Shown piece after piece: positions 32,870 to 42,567 of a DNA stretch of 52,479 bases. The stretch is taken from NCBI GenBank assembly GCA_025454175.1, contig JALOOX010000019.1:1-52479 (forward strand). Reading direction: 5' to 3'. The position numbers and the translations under genes are program-made. Within the stretch, counting starts at the first letter, position 1, and every line of letters begins with the position of its first letter. The notes below the pieces were generated by a model that made no database searches, was not told where the DNA came from, and was given only the letters and a program-made list of their open reading frames with translations. The DNA comes from Syntrophobacteraceae bacterium. Its GTDB lineage: Bacteria > Desulfobacterota > Syntrophobacteria > Syntrophobacterales > Syntrophobacteraceae.

Positions 32870-34312
32870 TCAGGGTTTCTTGCGGGGCTTGTTCAGCTCT
32901 TCATCGATCATCTGGACGAAACGCTCAAACGAATGGCTCCCCGTAATGAGCCTTCCATTGATGAGGAAGCTAGGGGTTCGGTCGAGACCGGCCTTCTTGG
33001 CCTCCAGGAGATCCCTCTCAACGGCGGCCTTGTGCCTGCGCTCATCGAGGCAGGGTCCGAAAAGCCCCATATCCAATCCCAGCCCGTCGGCCAGCTTTCT
33101 CAGCTTGTCCGTGGTCAGCTCCTCCGCCGAGCCATACAGCAGATCCTGGTACTCCCAGAATTTCCCCTGCTCGGCCACGCACCTCGCCGCCTCGGCCGCA
33201 ACCCTGGAATGCTGATGCATCTTCAGCGGATAATCCTTGAAGACCCAGCGAATGCGTTGACCATAATGCTCCCGCACCCGCCTGACCACCTCGTGAGCCT
33301 GTCTGCAGGCCGGGCACTCGTAATCCGAGAATTCGAACACCGTGACGGCGGCATCTTCGGGTCCCGCCGAGGGACTGGCACCCACCTGCACGACGGCATA
33401 GGGGGAGACGGGATCCTCCAGGAATTCCGCTACCTCATGCTTGCCGCGCAGGGTCCTGGCATAGTCCATGACCCCCTGGAGAGTCTTCTGCTGCTCCAAG
33501 GCCGACCTTATGCGACTCTTCAGCTCATCGTGAGACCCCTTCCAGTCCGTGAGCCTTGCAAGGTTCTCCTCATAATAGCGGTTCACATCCGCTTCATTCA
33601 CCTCAATCCCCTTGGAAACCACCTCGTGCTCGATAAGCTCCTGAACGGTTATGCTTCGGGCGGCAGCCTCCTGCTCGAGGAGCGCCTCCAGAATCAGCTC
33701 GTCGAGCTTCTCCCGCTTCAGGCGATGGGCCTGCCGCCTGAGATCGAAGAGCCGGGCATTCAGCGGAGCCTCCAGCTCAGCCATGGTGATATCCTTGCTC
33801 CCCACTCTCGCGGCCACCTGGGGCGGCTCGGAATCCTTCTTGGCCGCAGCACCTCCGGCATCGGCACTCACGATGAAATGGAAGGAAACCATGTAAGCCA
33901 TGAGACTGAGGGAAACCGTACGCCAGAAGCTCTCGCGTCGGAACGTCACGGTGAAGAGAGCCAGCACCACCAGGAGATTGCCCAGGCAGTAGACGCACAG
34001 GAGCTTCTCCTCGGCCATCATCAGCACCAGGACGGCCTCAACCCCCAGGAGCACCCCCACGAGCCATTCCACCGAGGGCTGAAGGCGCCGGATCAGCACC
34101 GCAAACCCCAGGGCGATGTAAGCCAGAACACCGTAAATCCACAAGGGCACGCTGAAGAGCGTATAAGTCGCCGTCTCCTTGCAGCCATCCCCCATCCCCG
34201 TACAGATGGCGTGCAGCCAGGGCACACGCTCCGAAATCCCCGCCAGGACCGCAAAGAGCAGGCCCGCTCCGCTCAGCGCGGCCAGAAGAACCTTTCGCTT
34301 TCCGTTCAACAT
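32870..34312 (-). CDS. VKOR-SurA-like-DsbA disulfide-forming fusion protein
   Basis: About 480 residues in three parts. Residues 1-~150: VKOR domain of four to five membrane helices with loop cysteines ICTGMGDGC (C37, C44) and the quinone-side CVYC (C106, C109). Residues ~160-310: an alpha-helical, SurA/trigger-factor-like chaperone segment with a KREKLDELILEALLEQEAAARSI helix. Residues ~310-480: a DsbA-like thioredoxin fold with FSDYECPACRQA (C333, C336) and cis-Pro in RTPSFLINGR. It would oxidise periplasmic protein thiols, with electrons passing to quinone through VKOR. VKOR-thioredoxin fusions are known; the chaperone-like middle is less usual. ATG 34312 fits the membrane start; ATG 34345 is possible. 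Confidence 0.85.
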   Translation of the reverse strand: MLNGKRKVLLAALSGAGLLFAVLAGISERVPWLHAICTGMGDGCKETATYTLFSVPLWIYGVLAYIALGFAVLIRRLQPSVEWLVGVLLGVEAVLVLMMAEEKLLCVYCLGNLLVVLALFTVTFRRESFWRTVSLSLMAYMVSFHFIVSADAGGAAAKKDSEPPQVAARVGSKDITMAELEAPLNARLFDLRRQAHRLKREKLDELILEALLEQEAAARSITVQELIEHEVVSKGIEVNEADVNRYYEENLARLTDWKGSHDELKSRIRSALEQQKTLQGVMDYARTLRGKHEVAEFLEDPVSPYAVVQVGASPSAGPEDAAVTVFEFSDYECPACRQAHEVVRRVREHYGQRIRWVFKDYPLKMHQHSRVAAEAARCVAEQGKFWEYQDLLYGSAEELTTDKLRKLADGLGLDMGLFGPCLDERRHKAAVERDLLEAKKAGLDRTPSFLINGRLITGSHSFERFVQMIDEELNKPRKKP

Positions 34313-34416
34313 GATTAATCTTCTCTTCTCCGCTGGATTCGCCACAATTCATCGCCACGCATTCATCGAGCCGATGCCTGATGACCAGGAGCCCGGGGAT
34401 CAGTTCATTCAACCCA

Positions 34417-35895
34417 TCACCTATCCCTGGATTTCTCCCACATTTCCTTCTTTCTCCGCTGTTCAATCTCCTTCAGCGCATTGTCGATCTCCTCGACGGT
34501 CCGCGGAGAATCCTGAGTCAAGGTCCTTGCCTTCTGATAATGAAACTGGGCGAGCTTCCATTCCCGCCTCTGCTCATGATATCGTGCAAGGTGATAATGG
34601 GCCGGGCCGATGCGGTTCAACTGCCCCAGAAGCACGCCCAGAAGTCGGTCGATTTCCGGAAAACTGGGGGCCATCTCCTCGATCTGCTGGAGGTGCTTGA
34701 GGGCCTCGGCCCGCTTTCCCTGGTCCTGGAGAACCCTGGCCAGGCGCAAATGGGCCACGGTGGAAGTGGGGTTCAGGACGAGCACCGTCTCGAGGGCCCG
34801 CTGCGCCTCGTCCAGTTTTCCAAGCTGAAAGTAGACCGCCCCGAGCGAGCTCATCACGTACGGGCTGGACGACGCCATGCGGGCCGCTTCCTGCAAGTGG
34901 GGCAGCGCATCCTTGACATTGCCCTGTCGCAGGTGGAGCCGGCCCAGGCCGTACTCGGAGACGGCGGAGCGCCCCTTCCCGGCCTCCCTGGCCTCGACCT
35001 GAAAGCGATCCAGGGCGACCCGGGGGTCCGTGTAGTCGGCCACCATGGCCGCCTGCATCAACTCAAAATCCCCCTCCCGCAACCGCACCGCCTGGGCAGG
35101 CTTTCCCGATGCCTTCATCCTGTCAGCCTGCTCTTTCAAGTACAGGACGCGCTCACCGAGGGCGGGATGGGTCGACAGGTAGGACGGCAGCTTGGAGCTC
35201 ACCCGCCACTTGTCCTGGTTCATGCGCTCCATGATCGAGACCATATCCTTGGGCGGATACCCTGCATCCGTCAGGTACCTGAGACCGATCTGATCGGCTT
35301 CCCTTTCGTTTTCCCGGCTGTACTGCAGTTGATAGCTCCTGGCGCCCGCCATGGTTCCCAGGGTCAGGGCCTGGGCCGCCTTGGCCCCGCTGCCGCCGCT
35401 CATCCCCAGAAGCACTCCCGCCACCACCCCCGCCAGGCTGGCGATGTTGATCATCCTGGACTCCTCGATCCGACGATGGATGTGCCGGGCCTGGATATGC
35501 GCCAGCTCGTGGGCCAGGATGGAAGCCAGCTCCCCCTCGTTTTCCATCATTTCCATGAGACCGCGATAGATGAAAATGAATCCGCCCGGTATGGCAAACG
35601 CATTGGGCACGCTTTCATTCACCACGAAGAACTGAAACTCGTAGGGCGTGACTCCGACCTGCTTCACTATCCGTTGGCCCACGGACCGAACGTAGGTGAT
35701 CAGCTCGTCGTCCTCGACGAGGGGAAGGCGGTCCCGCAGCATCTCGAGGATCTTCCTGCCGAGCTCCTTCTCTTCAGCAAGGCTCAGAGCCCAGGCCGAC
35801 CGCGTCGGCAAAGCGGACCAGGTGGCCAGAAAACAGAGCACCACCCCCAGGCAGACCAGCCCCTTGAATGATCTTCCGCACTCACGGCACCACAT
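34417..35895 (-). CDS. bepA: BepA-like M48 metalloprotease with TPR repeats
   Basis: About 492 residues. A signal peptide (~10-35) leads to a peptidase M48 domain with the zinc site ILAHELAHIQARH and the third ligand region EREADQIG. From ~270 onward TPR-type helix pairs (GRLHLRQGNVKDALPHLQEA, GAVYFQLGKLDEAQRALE, ARVLQDQGKRAEALKHL) occupy the C-terminus. This is the BepA/YfgC plan: a periplasmic protease-chaperone that polices outer-membrane protein and LptD assembly. The start is taken at ATG 35895, 13 bp after rsfS; ATG 35919 overlaps rsfS. Confidence 0.88.
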   Translation of the reverse strand: MWCRECGRSFKGLVCLGVVLCFLATWSALPTRSAWALSLAEEKELGRKILEMLRDRLPLVEDDELITYVRSVGQRIVKQVGVTPYEFQFFVVNESVPNAFAIPGGFIFIYRGLMEMMENEGELASILAHELAHIQARHIHRRIEESRMINIASLAGVVAGVLLGMSGGSGAKAAQALTLGTMAGARSYQLQYSRENEREADQIGLRYLTDAGYPPKDMVSIMERMNQDKWRVSSKLPSYLSTHPALGERVLYLKEQADRMKASGKPAQAVRLREGDFELMQAAMVADYTDPRVALDRFQVEAREAGKGRSAVSEYGLGRLHLRQGNVKDALPHLQEAARMASSSPYVMSSLGAVYFQLGKLDEAQRALETVLVLNPTSTVAHLRLARVLQDQGKRAEALKHLQQIEEMAPSFPEIDRLLGVLLGQLNRIGPAHYHLARYHEQRREWKLAQFHYQKARTLTQDSPRTVEEIDNALKEIEQRRKKEMWEKSRDR

Positions 35896-35908
35896 GAAAT
35901 CACTCACC

Positions 35909-36316
35909 TCACGGCACAATGGTGCTCTCGGGCAGGCCTTCGTGATCGCATCTCACCCTTCTGGCTTCCGACCAAAGACTCTCCAGGTCGTAAAGGAGAC
36001 GGACCGGCTCGTAGAAGACATGCGCGATCACATCCCCATAATCCATAAGCACCCATTGGCCTTCACGATGCCCCTCGATGCCAAGGGGCCTGATCCCTTG
36101 CTCACGCAAGCTCTCCTGGATGTTGTCGGCAATGCCCTGCACCTGCCGGCTCGATTTGCCGCTGCAGATCACAAAGAAATCCGCAAAGGAAGAAAGCCCC
36201 GTCACGTCCAGCACCACCAGGTCCAGCGCCTTGAAGTCCACGGCAAGCTTAGCCAAAAGCAGAGCCCTTCCACGGGCGCTCAAGGAATTCGGACCGCCTG
36301 CAAGCTCACTCACCAA
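35909..36316 (-). CDS. rsfS: ribosomal silencing factor RsfS
   Basis: 135 residues, slightly longer than usual. Binds L14 on the 50S subunit and blocks subunit joining in starvation. Motifs: DFKALDLVVLDVTGLSSFADFFVICSG, RQVQGIADNIQESLREQG, GQWVLMDYGDVIAHVFYEPVRLLYDLESLW. Start is TTG 36316 or GTG 36313; GAGGTG lies just upstream. The nadD-rsfS pairing is widely conserved. Confidence 0.93.
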   Translation of the reverse strand: MVSELAGGPNSLSARGRALLLAKLAVDFKALDLVVLDVTGLSSFADFFVICSGKSSRQVQGIADNIQESLREQGIRPLGIEGHREGQWVLMDYGDVIAHVFYEPVRLLYDLESLWSEARRVRCDHEGLPESTIVP

Positions 36317-36423
36317 AATTCACACCTCGACATTCACCATGGGTTTAGTTTCCGGCTCGATCTCCAATCGGCCCCCGCGGAATCCCGCCGCAAAAGGACA
36401 TGCGGCCATGCCCGACACCGTCA

Positions 36424-37098
36424 TCACCGACCGTCTGAATCCGATTCGTAAAGACGCTTCACGGCAATATAACGCAAGACCTCCCGGGGAACCAGATAAC
36501 GGATCGATTTCCCCCGAGCGACCAGCCATCGTATCCGGGTCGACGAGATGCCCAGGTAAGTGTTGCTCATCACATGCACCGGCAGAAGCTCAGGATGCAC
36601 GAACACATCCGAGCCGATTCCAAGCTCATAGAGCGGCGACACATGCGCCTTGAGAAAACCCTGGAGCGCCTCCTCGGGGTGGCCCGGACGCCTCAGCACC
36701 ACCAGGCTCGAGAGCTCGAAGAGCTCCCGGTAATGCCACCAGGTGCTCAGTTCCAGGAAGGCGTCCATTCCCACAAGGAGAAAGAACTGCCTCTCTCCCT
36801 CTCCGGCAAGGAGACCGTGCAGAGTCCTGAGGGTCACCACCGTGTAAGACTTGCCGGGGATCCTGCCCTCCAGGTCCGAGAGCTCGAATCTCGGGTGATC
36901 CCCGATGGCAAGCCGCAGCATCTCCATGCGATGATCGAGCTCCTGGACTGCCGTCCGGGACTTGTGGGGCGGCGATGCGGCCGGGATGAAAAGGATTCGA
37001 TCCAGGTGCAGGGCTTCCAGGGCCTCTTCCGCCGCCCGGAGGTGGCCATGGTGGACCGGGTCGAAGGTCCCGCCCAGAATACCAATCCTCTGTGGCAT
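36424..37098 (-). CDS. nadD: nicotinate-mononucleotide adenylyltransferase
   Basis: 224 residues. Adenylates NaMN in NAD synthesis. Motifs: RIGILGGTFDPVHHGHLRAAEEAL (nucleotidyltransferase HxGH form), FIPAASPPHK and YLGISSTRIRWLVARGKSIRYLVP (ISSTxIR). Lies between proA and rsfS as in many bacteria. Confidence 0.96.
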   Translation of the reverse strand: MPQRIGILGGTFDPVHHGHLRAAEEALEALHLDRILFIPAASPPHKSRTAVQELDHRMEMLRLAIGDHPRFELSDLEGRIPGKSYTVVTLRTLHGLLAGEGERQFFLLVGMDAFLELSTWWHYRELFELSSLVVLRRPGHPEEALQGFLKAHVSPLYELGIGSDVFVHPELLPVHVMSNTYLGISSTRIRWLVARGKSIRYLVPREVLRYIAVKRLYESDSDGR

Positions 37099-37234
37099 TT
37101 CTCAGGTCGTTCCTCACGGATCAGCATGCACCTGCACAGCCGGGCGCAAATCCCCGACCGCTTGACCGCTCGCCGTCTCCCAAGCTCCAGCCTGGGAGAC
37201 GGCGGATCCAGGCAGTCGTTTTCAACCGGCTGTA

Positions 37235-38485
37235 TCAGCTTCGAAGCTGACCGTCTCCAAAAGCGATGAACTTGGTGGTGGTGAGCTCCTCCAGCCCCAT
37301 GGGACCAAAGGCATGCAGGCGGGAGGTTGAAATCCCGATTTCCGCACCCAGCCCCAGCTGAAAACCGTCGTTGAACCGCGTCGAGGCGTTCACCAGCACC
37401 AGGGACGACTGCACTTCGCGAATGAAACGATGCGCACGCTTGAAATCTCGCGTCACGATGGCTTCCGTGTGCTGGGAACCGTAGGTCGCCATGTGCTCCA
37501 TGGCCTCCTCCATGCTGCCCACAACCCTGACGGCCAGGATATAATCCAGGTATTCCGCCGCCCAGTCCTCCTCGACGGCCTCCCTGCAATCCGGCACCAG
37601 CCGGCGGGTTTCCGGACATCCCCGCAGCTCGACGCCCTCCGCCCTGAAGGACTCGGCCATGCGGGGCAAAAAAGCCCCAGCCACCGCCTCGTGCACCAGC
37701 AGCGTCTCCATGGCGTTGCAGGTCCCCGGGCGCTGCACCTTGGAGTTGAGACAGATGCGCTCGGCCATGTCCAGATCGGCGAGCTCGTCCACGTAGACGT
37801 GGCACACGCCCTTGTAATGCTTGAGCACCGGCATGCGGGCATTGTCGCACACGAAGCGGATGAGCTCCTCGCCGCCACGCGGGATCATGACGTCGATGTA
37901 CTCCTCGAGCTTCAGCAGATCCAGGACCGCCGCGCGGTCGGTGGTCCCCACGAGCTGGACGACGTCCTCGGGCAGGCCCGCCTCGCCCAGGCAGCGACGG
38001 AGGATGGAGGCGAGACACACATTGGAGTGGAACGCCTCGGACCCTCCCCGCAGGATGACCCCATTCCCCGCCTTGATGCAGAGAGCAGCAGCGTCGACGG
38101 TCACGTTGGGCCTGGACTCGTAAATGATGCCGATGACACCGAGGGGGATGCGCATCCGGCCGACCCTCAGCCCATTGGGCCGAAGCCACATGCGGGTGAT
38201 CTCACCCACCGGGTCCGGCAGCACCGCAACTTCCCGCAGCCCCGCGATCATCTCGTCCAGGACCTTGCCGCCGATGCGCAAACGGTCCAGCTTGGCGCCC
38301 GAAAGCCCGCGCTCCGAAGCCTGGGCCAGATCCTTCTCGTTGGCCTCGGCGATGAGCGACTGCCCAGCCCGCAGTCCATCGGCCATGCGAGCCAGCACAT
38401 CACCCTTGACCGTTCCATCGGCAAGCCCCATTCGATGGGCCGCCCGGCGAGCCCTCTTGCCCAGGGACAGAATATCCTCACGCAT
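37235..38485 (-). CDS. proA: gamma-glutamyl phosphate reductase
   Basis: 416 residues. Second step of proline synthesis: reduces glutamyl-5-phosphate with NADPH. Motifs: [36 protein letters not shown] and the catalytic cysteine in [18 protein letters not shown] 38485 has GAAGGAGAG upstream and overlaps the proB stop by 8 bp, so the two are coupled; the ATG at 38554 is rejected. Confidence 0.97.
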   Translation of the reverse strand: MREDILSLGKRARRAAHRMGLADGTVKGDVLARMADGLRAGQSLIAEANEKDLAQASERGLSGAKLDRLRIGGKVLDEMIAGLREVAVLPDPVGEITRMWLRPNGLRVGRMRIPLGVIGIIYESRPNVTVDAAALCIKAGNGVILRGGSEAFHSNVCLASILRRCLGEAGLPEDVVQLVGTTDRAAVLDLLKLEEYIDVMIPRGGEELIRFVCDNARMPVLKHYKGVCHVYVDELADLDMAERICLNSKVQRPGTCNAMETLLVHEAVAGAFLPRMAESFRAEGVELRGCPETRRLVPDCREAVEEDWAAEYLDYILAVRVVGSMEEAMEHMATYGSQHTEAIVTRDFKRAHRFIREVQSSLVLVNASTRFNDGFQLGLGAEIGISTSRLHAFGPMGLEELTTTKFIAFGDGQLRS

Positions 38486-39674
38486 GCGTCTCTCCTTCGG
38501 GGAGCTCGGGAATCTCTCCCATGAGGACGAAGTTGTTGCGATGAATGACCTCATCCGAATGCTTGTAACCGATAATGGACTCGATCTCCTCGGAGCGGTG
38601 CCCCCGGATGAGCTCGATTTCCGAGGACTTGTAGTTGGTCAAACCCACCCCGACGAGATCTCCCTTTTCATCCAGGCAGCGGACGGCGGCGCCCACGCCG
38701 AAGGTCCCGATGACCCTGCAAACCCCGATGGGCAGAAGCGACTTGCCCCGCCTCTGGAGCGCCGCCACGGCGCCGGCATCCAGCTGGAGATCCCCGGCGG
38801 GCTTGGGCAGATTGGCCAGCCAGAGCTTCATGCCATGATACTGCCGCTCATGGGGCATGAAAAGCGTCCCGATGGACTCCCCCTGGAACAGCCGCAGCAG
38901 AACGTCACGCTCCCTTCCAGGACCGATGATCATGGCTACCCCCGAGGCCAGGCATTTGCGCGCGGCGCTGACTTTACTCAGCATTCCCCCGGTTCCCACA
39001 ATGCCCGCCCGTGGCGTGGCACAGCTCAAGACCCTGGAATCCACCCGGCGCACCACCGGGATGAGCTGCGCCGACGGGTGCGTCCTGGGATCGCAGTCGT
39101 AAAACCCTTCGGTGTCCGTCAGGTTCACCACGATGTCGGCCCCGATGAGTCCGGCTATCATGGCCGACAGCTGATCGTTGTCCCCGAACTTGATCTCCTC
39201 CACCACCACCGTGTCGTTCTCGTTGATGATGGGCAGAATCCCCCAGTCCAGCAGCGTTTCCAGGGTGTTCCTGGCATTCAGGTAGCGATGCCGGTGGGCG
39301 AGGTCCTCCCCGGTGAGCAGGACCTGGGCCACCAAAATGCCGTACTTGTCGAAGGCCGCTTCCCACGCCTCCATGAGCACCCCCTGACCCACGGCCGCCG
39401 CCGCCTGCTTCTGGGGAATGGTGCGCGGCTTCTCGCTCAGACCGATCTTGCGCACTCCCGAAGCCACCGCGCCGGAGGACACGATGACGATCTTGAGGTC
39501 CTTTTCCCGCTCCTTCAGCTCGGCGATCTGATCACTCAACCGGTGGATCATCACCAGGTTCAGGCCGCGGGGCCCCGTGAGCACCGCGCTTCCCACCTTG
39601 ATCACCAGCCGACGACATCGATGAAAAAGCTCAATTCGCTCGACATGCTCTTGTGACATGGCCCTCTCGCTCAT
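38478..39674 (-). CDS. proB: glutamate 5-kinase with PUA domain
   Basis: About 398 residues. Amino-acid kinase domain ([56 protein letters not shown]) plus a C-terminal PUA domain (~300-390: [26 protein letters not shown]). First step of proline synthesis, normally feedback-inhibited by proline. Starts at 39674 and 39659 are possible; the in-frame ATG at 39842 falls in the dispersed repeat and is unlikely. Confidence 0.94.
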   Translation of the reverse strand: MSERAMSQEHVERIELFHRCRRLVIKVGSAVLTGPRGLNLVMIHRLSDQIAELKEREKDLKIVIVSSGAVASGVRKIGLSEKPRTIPQKQAAAAVGQGVLMEAWEAAFDKYGILVAQVLLTGEDLAHRHRYLNARNTLETLLDWGILPIINENDTVVVEEIKFGDNDQLSAMIAGLIGADIVVNLTDTEGFYDCDPRTHPSAQLIPVVRRVDSRVLSCATPRAGIVGTGGMLSKVSAARKCLASGVAMIIGPGRERDVLLRLFQGESIGTLFMPHERQYHGMKLWLANLPKPAGDLQLDAGAVAALQRRGKSLLPIGVCRVIGTFGVGAAVRCLDEKGDLVGVGLTNYKSSEIELIRGHRSEEIESIIGYKHSDEVIHRNNFVLMGEIPELPEGETHA

Positions 39675-39800
39675 AAGGATCCGAAACGGGCGTTCCAACA
39701 TCGGAATGGGCCAACCGCTCCTCGGCATTCCAATGGAGGGATTTACAGGAAAGGCACCTCGAGGGCAAGGCGTTTGGGGCCGGCGCCGGGAGCATTCCAT

Positions 39801-39899
39801 CATGTCCCTCCGGGCCACCCTGGACAATGAAAAGCGGATCACGAGGGCTCGTTTTCAACTCGAAACTTGAAACCTTAAACTCGAGACTTTTCGCAGCAG
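39801..39899. repeat. dispersed intergenic repeat, copy 2
   Basis: Second copy of the element at 6536-6627, same orientation, with a 9-bp internal duplication (CGAAACTTGAAA). It fills most of the gap between obgE and proB, so it interrupts an otherwise compact operon. Confidence 0.65.
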
Positions 39900-39912
39900 G
39901 CCGGGGCCTCGA

Positions 39913-40917
39913 TCAGTCCGGAGCGTTGAGGACCTTGGTCAGGAGGAGCAGAAGCTCCTGCAGTCCTTTCCTGGCCAGGGCCGATATGACCACCGTGGGC
40001 CGGCCCGTCTCACGGTAAGCCGCCGCCAATCTCTCAAGCTTGTCCCCGTCATGAACGAGGTCCGCCTTGTTGAGGGCTATGATACTCTCCTTGAGGGGCA
40101 GCTGATCCGAGTAGCTCTCGAGCTCGCTTTCGATCTGTCGCAGCGGTCGAAGCGGGTCCTCCTCGTCCAGCTCGCTGACGTCCACCAGGTGCACCAGCAC
40201 GCGGGTCCTCTCGATGTGCCGGAGAAACCTCGTGCCCAGTCCAACCCCCTCGTGAGCCCCCTCGATGAGTCCCGGGATGTCCGCCATCACGAAGGGCGGA
40301 GCCTCTCCATAGGCCACCACGCCCAGGTTGGGGACCAGGGTCGTGAAGGGGTAGTCGGCTATCTTGGGCTTCGCCGCGGAAACGGCGGCGATGAGGGTGG
40401 ACTTGCCGGCATTGGGAAAACCCACCAGACCGACATCGGCCATGAGCTTGAGCTCGAGAATCAGCTCGGCCTCCTCGCCCGGTCGGCCCTCCTCCGCAAG
40501 TCGAGGCACCTGGCGCGTGGAAGAGACGAAGCGGGCATTGCCTCGCCCGCCCGATCCGCCCATGGCAGCGATCCACACCTGGCCCGGCTCCGCCAGGTCG
40601 GCCAGATCCTCCTGGCTCAGCGGGTCCTTCACGACAGTCCCCACGGGCACCTCGAGGATCAGGTCCTCACCGCCGCGGCCATGCCGGTTCTGTCCCGAGC
40701 CGTGCTTGCCCGAAGCCGCCCTGAAAAGATGGCGGTACCGAAAATCCAGCAGCGTGTGCTTGTTGGTGACAGCCGCGAGAACCACGTCCCCGCCCCTGCC
40801 CCCGTCGCCACCGTCGGGTCCCCCACGGGGCACGTACTTCTCGCGCCGGAAGCTCACGCAGCCGTTGCCGCCGGCTCCCGCCTGAATTCGAATACGCACC
40901 TCGTCCACGAACTTCAT
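39913..40917 (-). CDS. obgE: Obg GTPase
   Basis: 334 residues. N-terminal glycine-rich Obg fold (AGAGGNGCVSFRREKYVPRG, DGGDGGRGGDVVL, GSGGRGNARF) followed by the GTPase domain: G1 GFPNAGKST, switch I FTTLVPNLG, G3 DIPGLIEGA, G4 NKADL, G5 SALARKG. It has a role in 50S assembly and stringent response. It lacks the long acidic C-terminal tail of E. coli ObgE. Confidence 0.97.
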   Translation of the reverse strand: MKFVDEVRIRIQAGAGGNGCVSFRREKYVPRGGPDGGDGGRGGDVVLAAVTNKHTLLDFRYRHLFRAASGKHGSGQNRHGRGGEDLILEVPVGTVVKDPLSQEDLADLAEPGQVWIAAMGGSGGRGNARFVSSTRQVPRLAEEGRPGEEAELILELKLMADVGLVGFPNAGKSTLIAAVSAAKPKIADYPFTTLVPNLGVVAYGEAPPFVMADIPGLIEGAHEGVGLGTRFLRHIERTRVLVHLVDVSELDEEDPLRPLRQIESELESYSDQLPLKESIIALNKADLVHDGDKLERLAAAYRETGRPTVVISALARKGLQELLLLLTKVLNAPD

Positions 40918-40978
40918 GTCATTTCCTCGGCGGGCTCAACCGCACAGTCACAACACAACGGCATGGCGCCAGAAACGA

Positions 40979-41012
40979 CGAGAACCCTTCCACTGGAGGG
41001 GAAGGGTTCTCG
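40979..41012 (-). terminator. strong hairpin in rpmA-obgE gap
   Basis: CGAGAACCCTTCC pairs perfectly with GGAAGGGTTCTCG across an 8-nt loop. There is only a weak T-rich tail on the minus strand, so it may be an attenuator or processing site between rpmA and obgE. Confidence 0.5.
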
Positions 41013-41124
41013 CGGGGCCTTACTGACTGAAAGGAACTGCTTGAGGGGCTGTCCTCAGGTCCGCCGGATGCGGCACGGAAAGGTGCGGACCTCACCGCCG
41101 CATCGGCCGATTCCGCCCACCCGG

Positions 41125-41394
41125 CTATTGCCCGGGCACTGCCACCGGATACACGCTTATCTTCTGACGCCGCTTGTCGATGTATTCAAAAGCCACCTGC
41201 CCCTCGATGAGCGAGAAGATCGTGTAGTCCCTGCCCATTCCGACATTCTTTCCGGGATGGAACTTCGTTCCGAGCTGCCTCACGATGATATTTCCAGCCT
41301 TCACGAGCTCACCGCCGAACCGTTTCACGCCCCGTCGCTGCCCCGCACTGTCTCGGCCGTTCCGGGAGCTTCCTCCCGCTTTTTTGTGTGCCAT
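41125..41394 (-). CDS. rpmA: 50S ribosomal protein L27
   Basis: 89 residues, normal. [18 protein letters not shown] is the conserved N-terminus that reaches the peptidyl-transferase centre, followed by [20 protein letters not shown] and [20 protein letters not shown]. No cleavable N-terminal extension. It lies 33 bp after rplU. Confidence 0.98.
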   Translation of the reverse strand: MAHKKAGGSSRNGRDSAGQRRGVKRFGGELVKAGNIIVRQLGTKFHPGKNVGMGRDYTIFSLIEGQVAFEYIDKRRQKISVYPVAVPGQ

Positions 41395-41427
41395 CGGTCA
41401 TCCCTCCAGAACCACAGGAAAACAGAG

Positions 41428-41784
41428 CTATTCCTCGGAAGCTTCCACGGGGGCCTCGGGCAGTGCCCGCTCCGGCGCCCCGATGGACTCCACCCTGACG
41501 GCCGTGTAATACTGCCGGTGCCCCTGCTTCTTGCGGTAGTCCTTTCTTCTTTTGTGCTTGAAAATGACGATCTTGCGAGCCCTGTTCTGCTCCACAATGC
41601 GCGCCGTCACCGAGCAGTCCGCCAGGACCGGCTTTCCGAAATCCACCTGGTCTCCATCGGCCAGGGTCAGTACCTGGTCAAAGGTCACCGTTTCCCCAAT
41701 CTCGCCGGGAATCCTCTCGATCCTCAGCACTCCACCGGGCACAGCCTGATACTGCTTTCCGCCCGACCGAAAGATAGCGTACAT
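41428..41784 (-). CDS. rplU: 50S ribosomal protein L21
   Basis: 118 residues. MYAIFRSGGKQYQA at the start and FKHKRRKDYRKKQGHRQYYT near the end are L21 hallmarks; an acidic tail of about 15 residues extends beyond the usual end. TTGGAGGAAG precedes ATG 41784. A terminator hairpin lies in the leader at 41844-41870. Confidence 0.97.
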   Translation of the reverse strand: MYAIFRSGGKQYQAVPGGVLRIERIPGEIGETVTFDQVLTLADGDQVDFGKPVLADCSVTARIVEQNRARKIVIFKHKRRKDYRKKQGHRQYYTAVRVESIGAPERALPEAPVEASEE

Positions 41785-41843
41785 AAAGCCTTCCTCCAAC
41801 CAGCCCACGCGGCATGCCGGTGAGCCCAGAAAATCAACCGGAC

Positions 41844-41870
41844 AAAAAAGGCGGCACCCGCAGCCGCCTT
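41844..41870 (-). terminator. rho-independent terminator before rplU
   Basis: Minus-strand AAGGCGGC, loop TGCGGGT, GCCGCCTT then a run of six T in total. It follows the 42-aa gene by about 25 bp and lies 60 bp before rplU, so it could end the upstream unit or act as an L21 leader attenuator. Confidence 0.8.
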
Positions 41871-41895
41871 CGATCAACCCTGGCGAGCAAAGACA

Positions 41896-42024
41896 CTACA
41901 TGGTGGCGTAAATTCCTTGCTTCAAGATCATTTCCTGATACTCTTTCAACTTCTCACAGTTTTCCAAACACTTGTTCTTGTCTTCGTTGGCTCTGTCACA
42001 ATTGATGCAAGGGCTCTTAAGCAT
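41896..42024 (-). CDS. 42-aa four-cysteine protein
   Basis: MLKSPCINCDRANEDKNKCL, then ENCEKLKEYQ and a short tail. Four cysteines spaced C-x2-C-x10-C-x3-C suggest a small zinc or Fe-S site. A strong GAGAGGAGG lies about seven bases before the ATG, good evidence that it is translated. Similar tiny cysteine proteins occur in delta-proteobacteria, from memory; no function is known. It stands alone before the terminator and rplU. Confidence 0.65.
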   Translation of the reverse strand: MLKSPCINCDRANEDKNKCLENCEKLKEYQEMILKQGIYATM

Positions 42025-42116
42025 CAGGAAACCTCCTCTCAAAGAACTGATTTGAAACATCTCTTCATATTTCATGACTATTTCGTTTGTCAAGAGAGAA
42101 CTTGCTCGAGATCCCT

Positions 42117-42459
42117 CAAGATGACCACCATCGCGAGCTCGGTGACCCTCGTCAGCACCACGCCGGTCTTCACATCGCTGTTTTCGAGGTTCTGGCTTGG
42201 GGAGGGCTTCGATCGATGGACGCTCACGGGGGTGGCCTGCTCGATGCTTGGGGGATTCTGGGTGGCGGGATCGGACTTTTCCATTTCAGGAGAGGCGTTC
42301 TGGGGAGACCTTCTGGCCATCGGAGAAGCCCCCTCCTGGAGCAAGGCGGGAGGGCTCGCCGTTCTGGGCCTTGGAATCGTGCTCTGCTCCCTGAGCACCC
42401 CTCGGCGGGCCCCCGAAGCCGGCCCCGCCGCCACAAAGCCTTCGACCCCAGTTCCATAG
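42117..42459 (+). pseudogene. EamA/DMT transporter remnant
   Basis: The frame contains SSVTLVSTTPVFTSLFSRFW, then GVACSMLGGFWVAGSDF, parts of the first EamA repeat (drug/metabolite transporter). It then jumps directly to the last helix, GGLAVLGLGIVLCSL, and a hydrophilic tail. The N-terminus and about half of the 10-helix protein are missing, with an internal join near 42333. The first helices should lie before 42117 but that segment is the promoter side of the 42-aa gene. Non-functional. Confidence 0.65.
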
Positions 42460-42567
42460 AGGCCCGGACCCCGCATTACCAGTGTGTCATCGGCCCATGG
42501 GTCCAAAAAGCAGGAACCTCCAGGAAGCTTGCCCACATGTGGTCAGCAGGGCTTGCCCCCTGCCCGA

